Shown: in pieces, positions 52,485 through 62,085 of the stretch
How the letters are laid out: every line of letters starts with the position of its first letter
Numbering within the stretch: the stretch's first letter is position 1
NCBI GenBank assembly: GCA_012727895.1
Contig: JAAYGG010000089.1
Location: 1-64,000 of the forward strand
Direction of reading: 5' to 3'
DNA: 64,000 bases
Source of the DNA: Bacillota bacterium
GTDB taxonomy: Bacteria; Bacillota; UBA4882; UBA10575
Made by a program: the position numbers and the translations under genes
Notes under the pieces: model-generated
What the model saw: the letters and a program-made list of their open reading frames with translations, nothing else
The model's database searches: none
What the model was told of the DNA's origin: nothing

Positions 52485-53057
52485 ATGGCCGCCAGGGTTC
52501 CGGTGGGCATATCCAGAGCTCATGTCCATTTGTCCCAGAAAGATTTGGAACTGCTCTTTGGTGAAGGGTACCAGCTAACCGAGAAGAAGGCACTGTCACA
52601 ACCGGGTCAATACGCTGCAGAGGAGACTATTACTTTAATTGGACCCAAGGGCTCTATCCCCGGGGTACGGGTTTTGGGTCCCGTGCGGTCAAGAACTCAG
52701 GTGGAGGTAACGATCTCCGATTGTTATCGCTTAGGAATCCAGGCGCCGGTACGGGAGTCGGGGGATCTGGAGGGGACTCCCGGGATTACCATTGAAGGAC
52801 CGGCGGGACGGGTTGATCTTCCCGAAGGGGTTATTGTATCCAAAAGGCATTTGCATTTGAGTCCGGCGGATGCGGAGAAACTAGGTTTAAAAGACAAGGA
52901 TATTATCAGGGTAAAAACCGAAGGGGAGCGGGCACTTATCTTTGAGAACGTATTGGTAAGGGTTCGCTCTAATTTTTTTATGGACCTCCATTTGGATACC
53001 GATGAAGCCAATGCGGCAGGTCTAAAGAACAACGATCTGGTGACGATTATTCCTTGA
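52485..53057 (+). CDS. pduL: Phosphate propanoyltransferase / phosphotransacylase PduL
   Basis: Converts acyl-CoA and phosphate to acyl-phosphate. 190 residues forming two similar beta-barrel halves with the zinc-binding His motifs SRAHVHLSQ (about 10-18) and SKRHLHLSP (about 121-129). No shell-protein gene or N-terminal encapsulation peptide is seen, so this is probably the cytoplasmic, housekeeping form that replaces Pta in acetate formation (inference). AAAGGAGATAC site before the ATG. Confidence 0.94.
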   Translation: MAARVPVGISRAHVHLSQKDLELLFGEGYQLTEKKALSQPGQYAAEETITLIGPKGSIPGVRVLGPVRSRTQVEVTISDCYRLGIQAPVRESGDLEGTPGITIEGPAGRVDLPEGVIVSKRHLHLSPADAEKLGLKDKDIIRVKTEGERALIFENVLVRVRSNFFMDLHLDTDEANAAGLKNNDLVTIIP

Positions 53058-53184
53058 CCGCCGGCGCCGGCTCCAGCACCTATAAGGGAAACGGGGAATC
53101 CTTTTCCCAGGAGTATATGCCAGGACCGGTGTATGGGCGGCAGAGGCGGTAATAGTCCTGCCATGAAAAGGGAGAGAAGCTGCA

Positions 53185-53391
53185 ATGCCCATCTATGAAT
53201 TCAAGTGTAAAAAATGCGGTCATAAATTCGAAGAATTATGCCGCTATGACCAGAAAGATATATCTTGCCCCCAGTGCGGGGGAGCCGAGACGTACCGGCT
53301 TATTTCCGCCTTCTCCATGGGCAATACCGGCACAGGCGGGGCGAAGACCTGTACCACCTGTAGCGCGGGCAACTGTTCTTCCTGCCATTAG
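53185..53391 (+). CDS. FmdB-type zinc-ribbon protein
   Basis: 68 residues. One zinc ribbon formed by CKKCGHKFE and CPQCGG, followed by a glycine-rich tail with extra cysteines (CTTCSAGNCSSCH). The FmdB family is widespread; its role is not settled. The upstream 127 bases show no promoter, so it may be transcribed with pduL. Confidence 0.9.
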   Translation: MPIYEFKCKKCGHKFEELCRYDQKDISCPQCGGAETYRLISAFSMGNTGTGGAKTCTTCSAGNCSSCH

Positions 53392-53429
53392 GAGGCCGGG
53401 AGACACGGGGCAATAAAACCGGCCGGATC

Positions 53430-53458
53430 TTGACAATCTTTTTTCGGTTTGGTACATT
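53430..53458 (+). promoter_or_regulatory. Sigma-A promoter of the pyrimidine operon
   Basis: Perfect TTGACA (53430-53435), 17 bases, TACATT (53453-53458). Confidence 0.72.
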
Positions 53459-53502
53459 AAAAAAAGCAAATTGGTTCAGAGCGGCCGGTAAGGTAAAGTA
53501 CT

Positions 53503-53557
53503 TAGCCTTTCTGGAAAGAATGGCCTTTCTGGAAAGAATAGCCTTCCTGCCGGAAGG
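53503..53557 (+). repeat. 18-bp tandem repeat forming the pyrR leader hairpins
   Basis: TAGCCTTTCTGGAAAGAA (53503-53520), TGGCCTTTCTGGAAAGAA (53521-53538) and a diverged third unit (53539-53557) whose arms have become the terminator stem CCTTCC/GGAAGG. Each unit is itself a small hairpin. Confidence 0.85.
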
Positions 53558-53564
53558 TTTTTTT
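53542..53564 (+). terminator. Terminator of the pyrR leader
   Basis: Stem CCTTCC/GGAAGG, loop TGCC, seven T residues. Confidence 0.82.
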
Positions 53565-53568
53565 CTGA

Positions 53569-54226
<658 letters not shown>

Positions 54227-54291
54227 GGTATACAGGGATTATCCGGTTACCGGCGAGATGATGAGTGCGCGCGAGAAAAGGGGGGGATTCC

Positions 54292-55233
54292 TTGCATTTT
54301 TCCCGGAGATGCCTTCTTGGTTTGGAAGACCTGACCGCTGAAGAGATTGAAGAGATCTTGCAAACCGCGGTGCCCTGCAAAGAAATAATCCAACGGGAAG
54401 TAAAAAAACTCCCTACGTTACGGGGATGGACCGTGGCCACCCTTTTTTATGAACCCTCAACCCGGACCCGGAACTCCTTTGAACTGGCAGCGAAATGGCT
54501 GGGGGCGGATACGGTCAATGTGACAGTTGCCACCAGCAGTGTGCAAAAGGGTGAGAACTTTATTGATACCGCCAAAACCATTGAGGCTCTGGGGGCAGAT
54601 TTTATTATCCTCCGGCATTCCATGGCGGGCGCCCCCTGGTTGCTGGCGCGGACTGTTGATTGCCGGATTATTAATGCCGGCGACGGGGCCCATGAGCATC
54701 CCACCCAGGCCTTGCTGGACCTCTTTACCCTAAAAGAGAAGTTTTCCTCGCTGGCCGGCTTGAAAGTGGTGATCGTCGGGGATATTATGCATAGCCGGGT
54801 GGCAAAATCCGATATTTACGGGTTGTTGAAACTGGGGGCAAAAGTGAGGGTAACCGGCCCGCCCAGTCTCATCCCCCCCGGAATCGAAGAGCTTGGTGTT
54901 GAGGTCATCACCGACCTGCGGGAGGCCGTGCGGGACGTTGATGTCATCAATGTCCTCCGTATCCAGTTGGAAAGGCAGAAGAAGGGGCTCTTTCCTTCCT
55001 TGCGGGAATATGCCCGCTTGTATGGGATTAACCGCGAGATTTTAAAGCTGGCCCCGGAAGATGCGGTAATCATGCACCCCGGCCCGGCCAATCTCGGTGT
55101 GGAGATCACCGAAGAAGCGGCGGTTGATCCGCGGTCGGTCATCACCACTCAAGTCACCAACGGCGTGGCCGTGCGCATGGCTTTATTGTACTTAATGAGC
55201 GGGGGAGGGAAAAGCGATGAATTACTGTCTTAA
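54292..55233 (+). CDS. pyrB: Aspartate carbamoyltransferase catalytic chain
   Basis: Carbamoyl phosphate plus aspartate to carbamoyl aspartate. Motifs: FYEPSTRTRNSFELAAKWLG (carbamoyl-phosphate site), the HPTQALLDLFTL block, and VMHPGP-like IMHPGPANLGVEI. The TTG at 54292 follows GGGGGGG and gives the typical start (LLGLEDLTAEEI); GTG 54265 is less likely. No pyrI, as in other Firmicutes. 313 residues; overlaps pyrC by 17 bases. Confidence 0.96.
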   Translation: MHFSRRCLLGLEDLTAEEIEEILQTAVPCKEIIQREVKKLPTLRGWTVATLFYEPSTRTRNSFELAAKWLGADTVNVTVATSSVQKGENFIDTAKTIEALGADFIILRHSMAGAPWLLARTVDCRIINAGDGAHEHPTQALLDLFTLKEKFSSLAGLKVVIVGDIMHSRVAKSDIYGLLKLGAKVRVTGPPSLIPPGIEELGVEVITDLREAVRDVDVINVLRIQLERQKKGLFPSLREYARLYGINREILKLAPEDAVIMHPGPANLGVEITEEAAVDPRSVITTQVTNGVAVRMALLYLMSGGGKSDELLS

Positions 55234-56506
55234 GGGCGGCCGCTTGATCGACCCGGCGGCCGGTCGTGATTGCACTGTGGATATCCTGGTTGTGGACGGG
55301 AAAATAAACCGGGTGGGCCCGTCTTTGGCGGAGGAGGCGGCCGCCGCCGGCTGTGAAATAATCGACGCTTCCCCATATGTTGTCATGCCCGGCTTAATCG
55401 ATCTCCATGTTCACCTCCGCGAACCGGGAGAGGAGGAAAAGGAGACGATCGCCTCCGGGACCCGGGCGGCGGTAAAGGGCGGGTTCACCTCCGTAGTGGC
55501 CATGCCCAACACCAAGCCGCCGGCAGATAACGGCAGCGTCCTTGCTTATGTCCGGGCTAAAGCGGCGGAAGTAAAAGCCGCGCGGGTTTACCCGGTGGGT
55601 AATATAACCAAAGGCGGTGAAGGACTGGAACTGGCGGAGATGGGCGACTTGGTCGCCAACGGGGCCGTGGCCTTCTCCGATGACGGCCGTTCGGTGATGA
55701 ACTCTGAATTGGCCAGGAACGCCTTTAGGTACGGGCAGTTGTTTGGGAAACCCTTTCTCCTCCATTGTGAAGATGAAAACCTCTCCGCCGGCGGCCAGAT
55801 GCATGAAGGTTTCACCTCCACCCGGCTCGGGCTGAAGGGTTACCCGTCGGTTGCCGAAACGGCGATGGTGGCCAGGGACCTATTACTGGCCGAGGAGACC
55901 GGGGCCCGGATCCATATTCAACATGTGAGCAGTGGAAGAAGCCTGGACCTAATCCGGGAGGCAAAAAAAAGAGGGGTGAAGGTAACGGCGGAGGTTACCC
56001 CGCACCATCTCATCTTAACCGATGAGGATGTGGCGGATTATTATACCACCACCAAGGTCAACCCGCCTTTGCGTACAAAGGAAGACCGGGAGGCCTTGCG
56101 CAAAGGGCTCCTGGACGGGACGATCGATCTGATTGCCACGGATCACGCCCCGCACACCAGGGAAGAGAAGAACCAGGAATTTGGACGGGCCCCCTTTGGC
56201 ATGACCGGGTTGGAGACTGCATTGGGCCTGATTTTAACCGAGTTTTACCATACCGGCTTTTTGAGCCTGGCTAAAATTGTGGACTTGCTCTCCCTTTCCC
56301 CCGCCCGCCTCCTGGGGGTCCCCGGTGGGACTTTGGCGGAGGGTTCACCGGCCGACCTGATCCTGGTCGATCCGGACCGGGAGTGGGAGGTTAAGGAGGA
56401 GGAATTTGCCTCAAAAAGCGGGAATTCCCCATTTGTCGGGTGGAAGCTGAAGGGGAAGGCTGTGGCGACCATGGTCGGCGGGGAATGGGTCTATAAGGAG
56501 TTTTAA
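55217..56506 (+). CDS. pyrC: Dihydroorotase
   Basis: Class I dihydroorotase, 429 residues. Metal ligands in LIDLHVHLREPGEEEKETI, the HIQHVSSGRSLDLI and EVTPHHLILTDED blocks, and catalytic Asp in IATDHAPHT. It starts inside the end of pyrB. Confidence 0.96.
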   Translation: MNYCLKGGRLIDPAAGRDCTVDILVVDGKINRVGPSLAEEAAAAGCEIIDASPYVVMPGLIDLHVHLREPGEEEKETIASGTRAAVKGGFTSVVAMPNTKPPADNGSVLAYVRAKAAEVKAARVYPVGNITKGGEGLELAEMGDLVANGAVAFSDDGRSVMNSELARNAFRYGQLFGKPFLLHCEDENLSAGGQMHEGFTSTRLGLKGYPSVAETAMVARDLLLAEETGARIHIQHVSSGRSLDLIREAKKRGVKVTAEVTPHHLILTDEDVADYYTTTKVNPPLRTKEDREALRKGLLDGTIDLIATDHAPHTREEKNQEFGRAPFGMTGLETALGLILTEFYHTGFLSLAKIVDLLSLSPARLLGVPGGTLAEGSPADLILVDPDREWEVKEEEFASKSGNSPFVGWKLKGKAVATMVGGEWVYKEF

Positions 56507-56522
56507 AGGAGTTGATTGGGGG

Positions 56523-57329
56523 ATGCAGGTAGAAACCGCCGGGGTAATCAGTCTTTCACCCCTGGGAGAGGCGACCGGCCTCTACCATCTGGTTTTAACA
56601 GCGCCGCAGATCGCCAAAGAGAGCGGTCCCGGCCAGTTCGTGATGGTCCGCTGCGCGGACGAGCAGTCTTTGGACCCGCTCTTATTGAGGCCGCTCAATA
56701 TTTTCCGTTATCATCCCGCTGCAGGAAGAATTGAGATAATCTTCCGTGTTGTCGGCAGGGGTACCGACTGGCTGGCCCGGCGCCGGCCGGGTGATTCCCT
56801 GTCGCTCCTTGGCCCTTTGGGCAGGGGTTTTTCCTCCCTGGAGAAATACCACCGGATCCTGCTTTTTGCCGGGGGCACCGGCATGCCCGCCTTGTTCGGC
56901 CTGGTTGAACAGGAAGGTAAAGTAGGTTCATCTACTGAACATAACCAGGAGTTTGTTTTGCTTTATGGGGCGCGCACCAAGGAAGAACTGGTTTTTCTCG
57001 ACCTCTGGCAGGCGGCTGGGGTTAAGGTCCTTACGGCAACCGACGACGGCAGCGCCGGTTTCCACGGCACGGTGACCGGAGCGGCGGAGGCGATGAGAAT
57101 TTCTCCGGGAGAGTTTGATTTTTACTGTGCCTGCGGGCCCCGGCCGATGCTCCAGGCAGTCCAGGAACTGATGGCCAAATACGGGATACCGGGGGAGCTT
57201 TGCTTGGAAGAGGCGATGGCTTGCGGGATTGGCGCCTGTATGGGCTGCGTCTGCGAGACGGTCCACGGTTACCGCCGGGTCTGCACGGACGGGCCGGTAT
57301 TTCCCGCCGGGGAGGTGAAATTCTCTTGA
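56523..57329 (+). CDS. pyrK: Dihydroorotate dehydrogenase B electron-transfer subunit
   Basis: FAD and 2Fe-2S subunit that lets PyrD reduce NAD. FAD/NAD domain with [16 protein letters not shown] and the cluster-binding cysteines in [18 protein letters not shown] (about 224-241). 268 residues. Overlaps pyrD by four bases (TTGA). Confidence 0.95.
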   Translation: MQVETAGVISLSPLGEATGLYHLVLTAPQIAKESGPGQFVMVRCADEQSLDPLLLRPLNIFRYHPAAGRIEIIFRVVGRGTDWLARRRPGDSLSLLGPLGRGFSSLEKYHRILLFAGGTGMPALFGLVEQEGKVGSSTEHNQEFVLLYGARTKEELVFLDLWQAAGVKVLTATDDGSAGFHGTVTGAAEAMRISPGEFDFYCACGPRPMLQAVQELMAKYGIPGELCLEEAMACGIGACMGCVCETVHGYRRVCTDGPVFPAGEVKFS

Positions 57330-58252
57330 CCACTGCTTCGTCCCTGGAAACCAGAGTCGGCCGGGTCACCTTGAAAAATCCGGTCCTTGTCGCCTCGGGC
57401 ACCTTTGGGTTTGCCCGTGAATATGAGAGGTTGTTCCCCATTTCCGCCCTGGGCGGGGTGATGGTTACCGGGATAACCCTGGAACCCCGCGCCGGCAACC
57501 CGCCGCCGCGTCTAATGGAGACCCCGGCCGGGCTTTTGAATTCGATCGGCCTGGAAAACCCGGGGGTACACAAGTTTATCGAGGAAGAACTGCCCCGGCT
57601 GCGGGATCTGGGAACAGAAATAATCGTCAATATCTCCGGGTTTTCACTGGATGAGTACGGGCGGCTGGCAGAGATCCTCGACAAGGAAACGGGCCTAGCC
57701 GCGCTGGAAGTGAATATCTCCTGCCCCAATGTGAAAAAAGGCGGCATGACCTTCGGCGTTCATCCGGAGAGCGCAGCGGCGGTGACCCGGATGGTGAGGC
57801 AGTCCACTTCATTACCGGTCTGGGTGAAACTCTCGCCCAATGTCACCGATATCGTGGAGATCGCCCAGGCGGTAGTGGATGCGGGTGCCGACGCCCTCAC
57901 CTTGATTAATACCCTTTCCGGGATGGCGATTGATCCGGAGAAACGCCGGCCGGTACTGGGCAACGTCTTTGGCGGGCTCTCCGGACCGGCGGTCAAACCG
58001 GTGGCCCTGCGCATGATCTGGCAGGTCTACCAGGCGGTAACCGTTCCCCTGGTCGGGATGGGCGGGATAATAAATTACCGCGATGCCTTGGAATTTATTA
58101 TGGCCGGAGCCACGGCGGTGGCGATAGGGACCGGGCTTTTCCTTGATCCCTTCTCCCCGCTGAAGGTTATTGAAGGACTTCAGGGTTTTTTGGCTAAAAA
58201 TCCAGAAGAGACCATTCGGGACCTGATCGGCGCAGCCCATTGCAGCCCGTAA
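57326..58252 (+). CDS. pyrD: Dihydroorotate dehydrogenase B catalytic subunit (NAD-linked)
   Basis: FMN-containing class 1B enzyme; catalytic Cys and FMN loop in [17 protein letters not shown], phosphate site in [19 protein letters not shown]. The TTG at 57326, with GGGGAGGTGAAA, overlaps the pyrK stop. 308 residues. With PyrK it forms the heterotetramer used by anaerobic Gram-positives. Confidence 0.96.
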   Translation: MTTASSLETRVGRVTLKNPVLVASGTFGFAREYERLFPISALGGVMVTGITLEPRAGNPPPRLMETPAGLLNSIGLENPGVHKFIEEELPRLRDLGTEIIVNISGFSLDEYGRLAEILDKETGLAALEVNISCPNVKKGGMTFGVHPESAAAVTRMVRQSTSLPVWVKLSPNVTDIVEIAQAVVDAGADALTLINTLSGMAIDPEKRRPVLGNVFGGLSGPAVKPVALRMIWQVYQAVTVPLVGMGGIINYRDALEFIMAGATAVAIGTGLFLDPFSPLKVIEGLQGFLAKNPEETIRDLIGAAHCSP

Positions 58253-58300
58253 CCGAAAGGTTATCCGCGGAGAGAAAAGAGAATAGTAGGGAGGAAAAGA

Positions 58301-58876
58301 ATGCTGTCGGAGAAGGAGATTATGAGGATCTTTCGTGAAACCCAGGTGTGGCAGGAGGGGCATTTCCTGCTCACTTCGGGGCGGCACAGCGGCGAGTATA
58401 TCCAGTGTGCCCGGGTTCTCCAATACCCGCGTTTTACTGAGACCCTCTGTTACGAATTGGCCAAAAAGTTTAAAGGCGAGGAGATCGATGTTGTGGCAGC
58501 GCCGGCGGTTGGCGGGATTATCATCGCCTACGAGGTGGCAAAGATCTTGCAAACCCGGGCGATTTTTGCCGAGCGCGAAAACGGGAAGATGGTCTTCCGC
58601 CGGGGGTTTGAGATTGACGAAGACGAGAAGGTCCTGGTGGTTGAAGATGTTATCACCACCGGCGGTTCAGTCCAGGAAGTAATCCAGGCGGTACGGGCGG
58701 CCGGGGGCGATGTCAGGGGAGTAGGGGTCTTTGTTGACCGCAGCGGCGGGAAGGCCAAATTTGACACCCGGGTGGAGGCCTTGCTAACCGTCACCATTAA
58801 AACCTATTCCCCGGAGGAATGCCCTTTGTGCCGTGAACAAATACCCCTGGTCAAACCGGGAAGCAGGAAACTGTGA
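58301..58876 (+). CDS. pyrE: Orotate phosphoribosyltransferase
   Basis: Orotate plus PRPP to OMP. PRPP loop VLVVEDVITTGGSVQEV (about 110-126) and LTSGRHSGEYIQ. 191 residues. The OMP decarboxylase gene pyrF, normally between pyrD and pyrE, is absent here, as are carA and carB. Confidence 0.95.
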   Translation: MLSEKEIMRIFRETQVWQEGHFLLTSGRHSGEYIQCARVLQYPRFTETLCYELAKKFKGEEIDVVAAPAVGGIIIAYEVAKILQTRAIFAERENGKMVFRRGFEIDEDEKVLVVEDVITTGGSVQEVIQAVRAAGGDVRGVGVFVDRSGGKAKFDTRVEALLTVTIKTYSPEECPLCREQIPLVKPGSRKL

Positions 58877-58907
58877 GCGAAGGAGTTGACCCAAGATCAA
58901 AAAGCGT

Positions 58908-59420
58908 GTGGCCATTATTATGGGAAGCGATTCGGATCTGCCGGTTATGGCTAAGGCCGCCGAGGTTTTAGAGGCTTTTGGGGTTGAATTTCAGATGGCG
59001 ATCCTCTCCGCCCACCGGACACCTGTTGAAACCATGGAATTTGCCGCCCGGGCCGAAGAGGAAGGGTACGGCGTCTTGATCGCCGGCGCCGGGATGGCCG
59101 CCCATCTCCCTGGTGTGCTGGCCGCCCGGACCAGCATCCCGGTGATCGGGGTCCCAATTGCCAGCGGCCCCCTGCAGGGGGAAGACGCCCTCTTTTCCAT
59201 GGTGCAGATGCCTTCCGGAATCCCTGTGGCTACCGTCGGGATCAACGGGGCAAAAAACGCCGCCTTGCTGGCAGTGGCGATCCTTTCCCTTTCCGATCCC
59301 GCCCTCAAGGAGAAACTGGCGGCTTATCGCCAATCCCTGCGGGAGGAGTGCCGCAGGAAGGCGGAAACCCTGGCCCAAAAAGGCTACAGGGAATTACTGG
59401 AGAATAAAGACGACCGCTAA
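58908..59420 (+). CDS. purE: N5-carboxyaminoimidazole ribonucleotide mutase
   Basis: Class I PurE, 170 residues, with the active-site motifs IIMGSDSDLPVM, LSAHRTPVETMEF and GAGMAAHLPGVLAA. The GTG at 58908 begins at MAIIMGSD and has no binding site at normal distance (AAGGAG is over 20 bases away). That AAGGAG lies 10 bases before an in-frame ATC at 58896, which would add IKKR, matching the usual PurE start; TGA at 58887 rules out anything further up. PurK is not next to it. Last gene behind pyrE. Confidence 0.94.
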   Translation: MAIIMGSDSDLPVMAKAAEVLEAFGVEFQMAILSAHRTPVETMEFAARAEEEGYGVLIAGAGMAAHLPGVLAARTSIPVIGVPIASGPLQGEDALFSMVQMPSGIPVATVGINGAKNAALLAVAILSLSDPALKEKLAAYRQSLREECRRKAETLAQKGYRELLENKDDR

Positions 59421-59439
59421 GTTGTTCACCATTTATACA

Positions 59440-59469
59440 TTGACAAGAATTCCGCCAATTTGCTAGAAT
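59440..59469 (+). promoter_or_regulatory. Sigma-A promoter of purF-M-N-D
   Basis: TTGACA (59440-59445), 18-base spacer, TAGAAT (59464-59469). Confidence 0.7.
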
Positions 59470-59515
59470 TTATCCGTAACCATCAACTTCCTTCCATGTA
59501 TGCGCGGAACTCCGG

Positions 59516-59550
59516 CGGATAGGTTAACCGGCCCACCTGTCCGTTTTTTT
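59516..59550 (+). terminator. Intrinsic terminator in the purF leader
   Basis: CGGATAGGT (59516-59524) pairs with ACCTGTCCG (59535-59543) with one G-T pair, then seven T residues. It lies downstream of the purF promoter and so acts as a leader attenuator as well as ending the pyr-purE transcript. No purine or other known aptamer was recognised in the 40 or so bases before it. Confidence 0.75.
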
Positions 59551-59585
59551 GTTCAAATTACTCTCAAAGGAAAGAAGGGGAAGAA

Positions 59586-60989
59586 GTGTCCGATCTTTTT
59601 CTCGATAAACCGGAAGAAGCCTGCGGTCTCTTTGGGGTTTACGGCGCAGGGGAGACGACGCACGCGGCAGCCCTAATCTATATGGGGCTGTATGCCCTCC
59701 AACACCGCGGGCAGGAGAGTGCGGGGATCGTGGTCTCCGACGGGGAAAAAATGACCGCCCATCGGGATATGGGCCTGGTTTCCCAGGTTTTTGAGACGGA
59801 GATCCTCAACAACCTGCAAGGAAGGATCGGCATTGGCCATGTCCGTTATTCCCCGGCCGGCGCCACTTACAAAGGGAATACCCAGCCGCTGTTTGGCCGG
59901 TGTTCCAGGGGATATTTAGCCATGGCGCACAACGGGAATCTGGTCAACGCCGATGAACTGCGCCGGGAGCTTCTGGAGAAGGGGTCAATCTTTCAGACTA
60001 CCACGGATACGGAGATTATCATGGATTTACTCGCCGGGTACAGCCAGGAATCCCTGGTTGATGCGGTGGTCCGGACTGCGGAAAGACTGGCCGGCGCCTT
60101 TTCATTGGTGATCATCTCCGGGGACGCCCTCATCGGGGTAAGGGACCCCCACGGTATGCGCCCTCTTTGCCTGGGCAAACTCAATGACACGTATCTAATT
60201 TCCTCGGAAAGCTGCGCCTTCACTTCTCTGGGGGCAAGGTTTATCCGGGATCTCAAACCCGGCGAAGTGGTGGTCATCAATAAGGACGGGGTTCTCTCCA
60301 GGCAGCTGCAACCGGCGGCAAAAAAAGCCCTCTGTGTTTTTGAGTATATCTATTTTGCCCGCCCGGACAGTATCATTGACGGGCTGAGTGTTCATGAGAT
60401 CCGGAAACAATTAGGGCGGCAACTGGCCCGGGAATTTACGGGTGAGGCCGATGTGGTGGTCCCGGTTCCGGATACGGGTATTGCCATGGCTCTGGGGTTT
60501 GCCGAGACTTCCGGGATCCCTTATGACGTCGGGCTTTATAAAAATCCGTATGTAGGGCGGACTTTTATCCAGCCCAGCAAGGAGATGCGGGATTTGGGGG
60601 TCCGGATCAAGCTCAACCCCGTGGAGAACGTGATCAAAGACCGGCGGGTAGTGGTTATTGACGATACAATCGTCCGGGGGACGACCAGCGCCAATATCAT
60701 TCACCTGCTGCGGGAAACGGGGGCGCGGGAAGTGCATCTCTGTATCAGTTCTCCCCCCGTTACCCACCCTTGTCATTACGGGATTGATACCTCGGTCCGG
60801 AAAGATCTCATTGCCGCCAGCCATACTGTGGAAGAGATCCGGAGTTACCTTGGGGTTGATACCTTGACCTACCTTTCGGTCGAAGGTCTGAAAAAGGCCC
60901 TGGGTGCCATGGCCGATCAGCATTGTTACGGCTGTTTCGGCAAGGGATATCCAATCCCGTCGGCTACAGGAAAGAAGGGGGAGGGGTAA
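59586..60989 (+). CDS. purF: Amidophosphoribosyltransferase
   Basis: First committed purine step: PRPP and glutamine to phosphoribosylamine. Ntn-type glutaminase with the catalytic Cys at residue 13 after a 12-residue propeptide (MSDLFLDKPEEA|CGLFGVY), the QHRGQESAGI motif, and PRPP loop VVVIDDTIVRGTTSAN. The cysteines that bind the Firmicute 4Fe-4S cluster are plausibly in AFTSLG/HPCHYGID and HCYGCFG. GTG start. 467 residues. Confidence 0.96.
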   Translation: MSDLFLDKPEEACGLFGVYGAGETTHAAALIYMGLYALQHRGQESAGIVVSDGEKMTAHRDMGLVSQVFETEILNNLQGRIGIGHVRYSPAGATYKGNTQPLFGRCSRGYLAMAHNGNLVNADELRRELLEKGSIFQTTTDTEIIMDLLAGYSQESLVDAVVRTAERLAGAFSLVIISGDALIGVRDPHGMRPLCLGKLNDTYLISSESCAFTSLGARFIRDLKPGEVVVINKDGVLSRQLQPAAKKALCVFEYIYFARPDSIIDGLSVHEIRKQLGRQLAREFTGEADVVVPVPDTGIAMALGFAETSGIPYDVGLYKNPYVGRTFIQPSKEMRDLGVRIKLNPVENVIKDRRVVVIDDTIVRGTTSANIIHLLRETGAREVHLCISSPPVTHPCHYGIDTSVRKDLIAASHTVEEIRSYLGVDTLTYLSVEGLKKALGAMADQHCYGCFGKGYPIPSATGKKGEG

Positions 60990-60991
60990 AA

Positions 60992-62023
60992 ATGGAATGG
61001 AGTTATGAAAAAGCCGGGGTGAATATTGATGCCGGGAACGAAGCGGCCCGGCGCATCCGGCAGCACCTTAAGGCAACCCGCAATTTGCTGGTGCGGGGAG
61101 AAGAAGGCGGTTTTGGGGGTCTTTTCGCCTTTCCCGCCGGGGAATATAAAAAACCGGTCCTGGTCGCCAGTACCGACGGGGTGGGAACAAAACTGAAAGT
61201 AGCCTTCGCCATGGAGAAACATGATACGGTCGGCCGGGATCTGGTGAACCACTGCGTTAATGATATTCTGGTGCAAGGGGCTGCTCCCCTCTTTTTCCTG
61301 GATTATATCGGTACCGGGAAGGTGGCCCCGGCGGTCATCGAAGAGATTGTTTCCGGCTTGGCCGCTGCCTGCCAGGAAGCCGGCTGTGTGCTTTTGGGCG
61401 GCGAAACCGCGGAAATGCCCGGTTTTTATCAAGAGGGCGAGTACGATCTGGTCGGCACCATCGTTGGTGTGGTTGAGGAAGAAAAACTCTTACCAAAAGT
61501 GGAGATGGCGGCAGGGGATCTCCTTTACGGCCTGGCCTCTTCCGGCCTGCACACGAACGGGTATACCCTTGCCCGGCGCATCTTTTTTGAGGTTTTAAAG
61601 AAAGAACCCGGCACCTACATGGAGGAATTGGGGAGGAGCGTGGGGGAGGAGTTGCTCATCCCGCACCGCTCGTATCTTCCGGTCCTAAAAGAGGTGATCC
61701 AGGCCGGGCTGGTAAAAGGCCTTGCCCATCTGACCGGCGGCGGCTTTATCGATAATATCCCGCGGGTTCTCCCGGCAAACCGCCGGGCGGTGGTGAAAAA
61801 AGATTCCTGGCCGGTACCGCCCGTATTCCAGGTTATACAGGAGGCGGGGAAGGTCCCGGAGACGGAGATGTACCGCACCTTTAATATGGGAATCGGTATG
61901 GTTTGCATAGTCAGCCCGGGAGCAGAGGCTGAATTCAAGAGGAAACTGGAGGCGGTTGGAGAAAAACCCTACTGCCTTGGCTGGTTGGAAGAGGGCGAAA
62001 AAGCGGTGGTTTTCAGTTCATAA
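60992..62023 (+). CDS. purM: Phosphoribosylformylglycinamidine cyclo-ligase
   Basis: AIR synthetase, 343 residues. ATP-binding and dimer motifs VASTDGVGTKLKVAFAM, CVNDILVQGAAPLFFLDYI, GGETAEMPGFY and AHLTGGGFIDNIPR. The ATG at 60992 follows GGGGGAGGGG two bases after the purF stop. Confidence 0.97.
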   Translation: MEWSYEKAGVNIDAGNEAARRIRQHLKATRNLLVRGEEGGFGGLFAFPAGEYKKPVLVASTDGVGTKLKVAFAMEKHDTVGRDLVNHCVNDILVQGAAPLFFLDYIGTGKVAPAVIEEIVSGLAAACQEAGCVLLGGETAEMPGFYQEGEYDLVGTIVGVVEEEKLLPKVEMAAGDLLYGLASSGLHTNGYTLARRIFFEVLKKEPGTYMEELGRSVGEELLIPHRSYLPVLKEVIQAGLVKGLAHLTGGGFIDNIPRVLPANRRAVVKKDSWPVPPVFQVIQEAGKVPETEMYRTFNMGIGMVCIVSPGAEAEFKRKLEAVGEKPYCLGWLEEGEKAVVFSS

Positions 62024-62085
62024 CATGAACATAATGACAGGGGCGGCGTTTCACAATTCCGCACCAGATTGAAGAATGGGCGGGG

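Larger units (their letters stand above)
53465..53564 (+). promoter_or_regulatory. pyrR leader: probable PyrR-responsive attenuator
   Basis: The leader begins with GGTTCAGAGCGGCC (53473-53486), resembling the PyrR-binding loop core (CAGAGAGG in Bacillus), continues with two small hairpins in tandem repeats, and ends in an intrinsic terminator (CCTTCC 53542-53547, GGAAGG 53552-53557, T run). In Bacillus PyrR with UMP promotes termination in such leaders. The layout fits; the binding loop match is partial. Confidence 0.6.

Noticed and set aside
59470-59585. Purine riboswitch before purF
   Set aside because: The conserved three-way-junction bases of the purine aptamer are missing and the space is too short.
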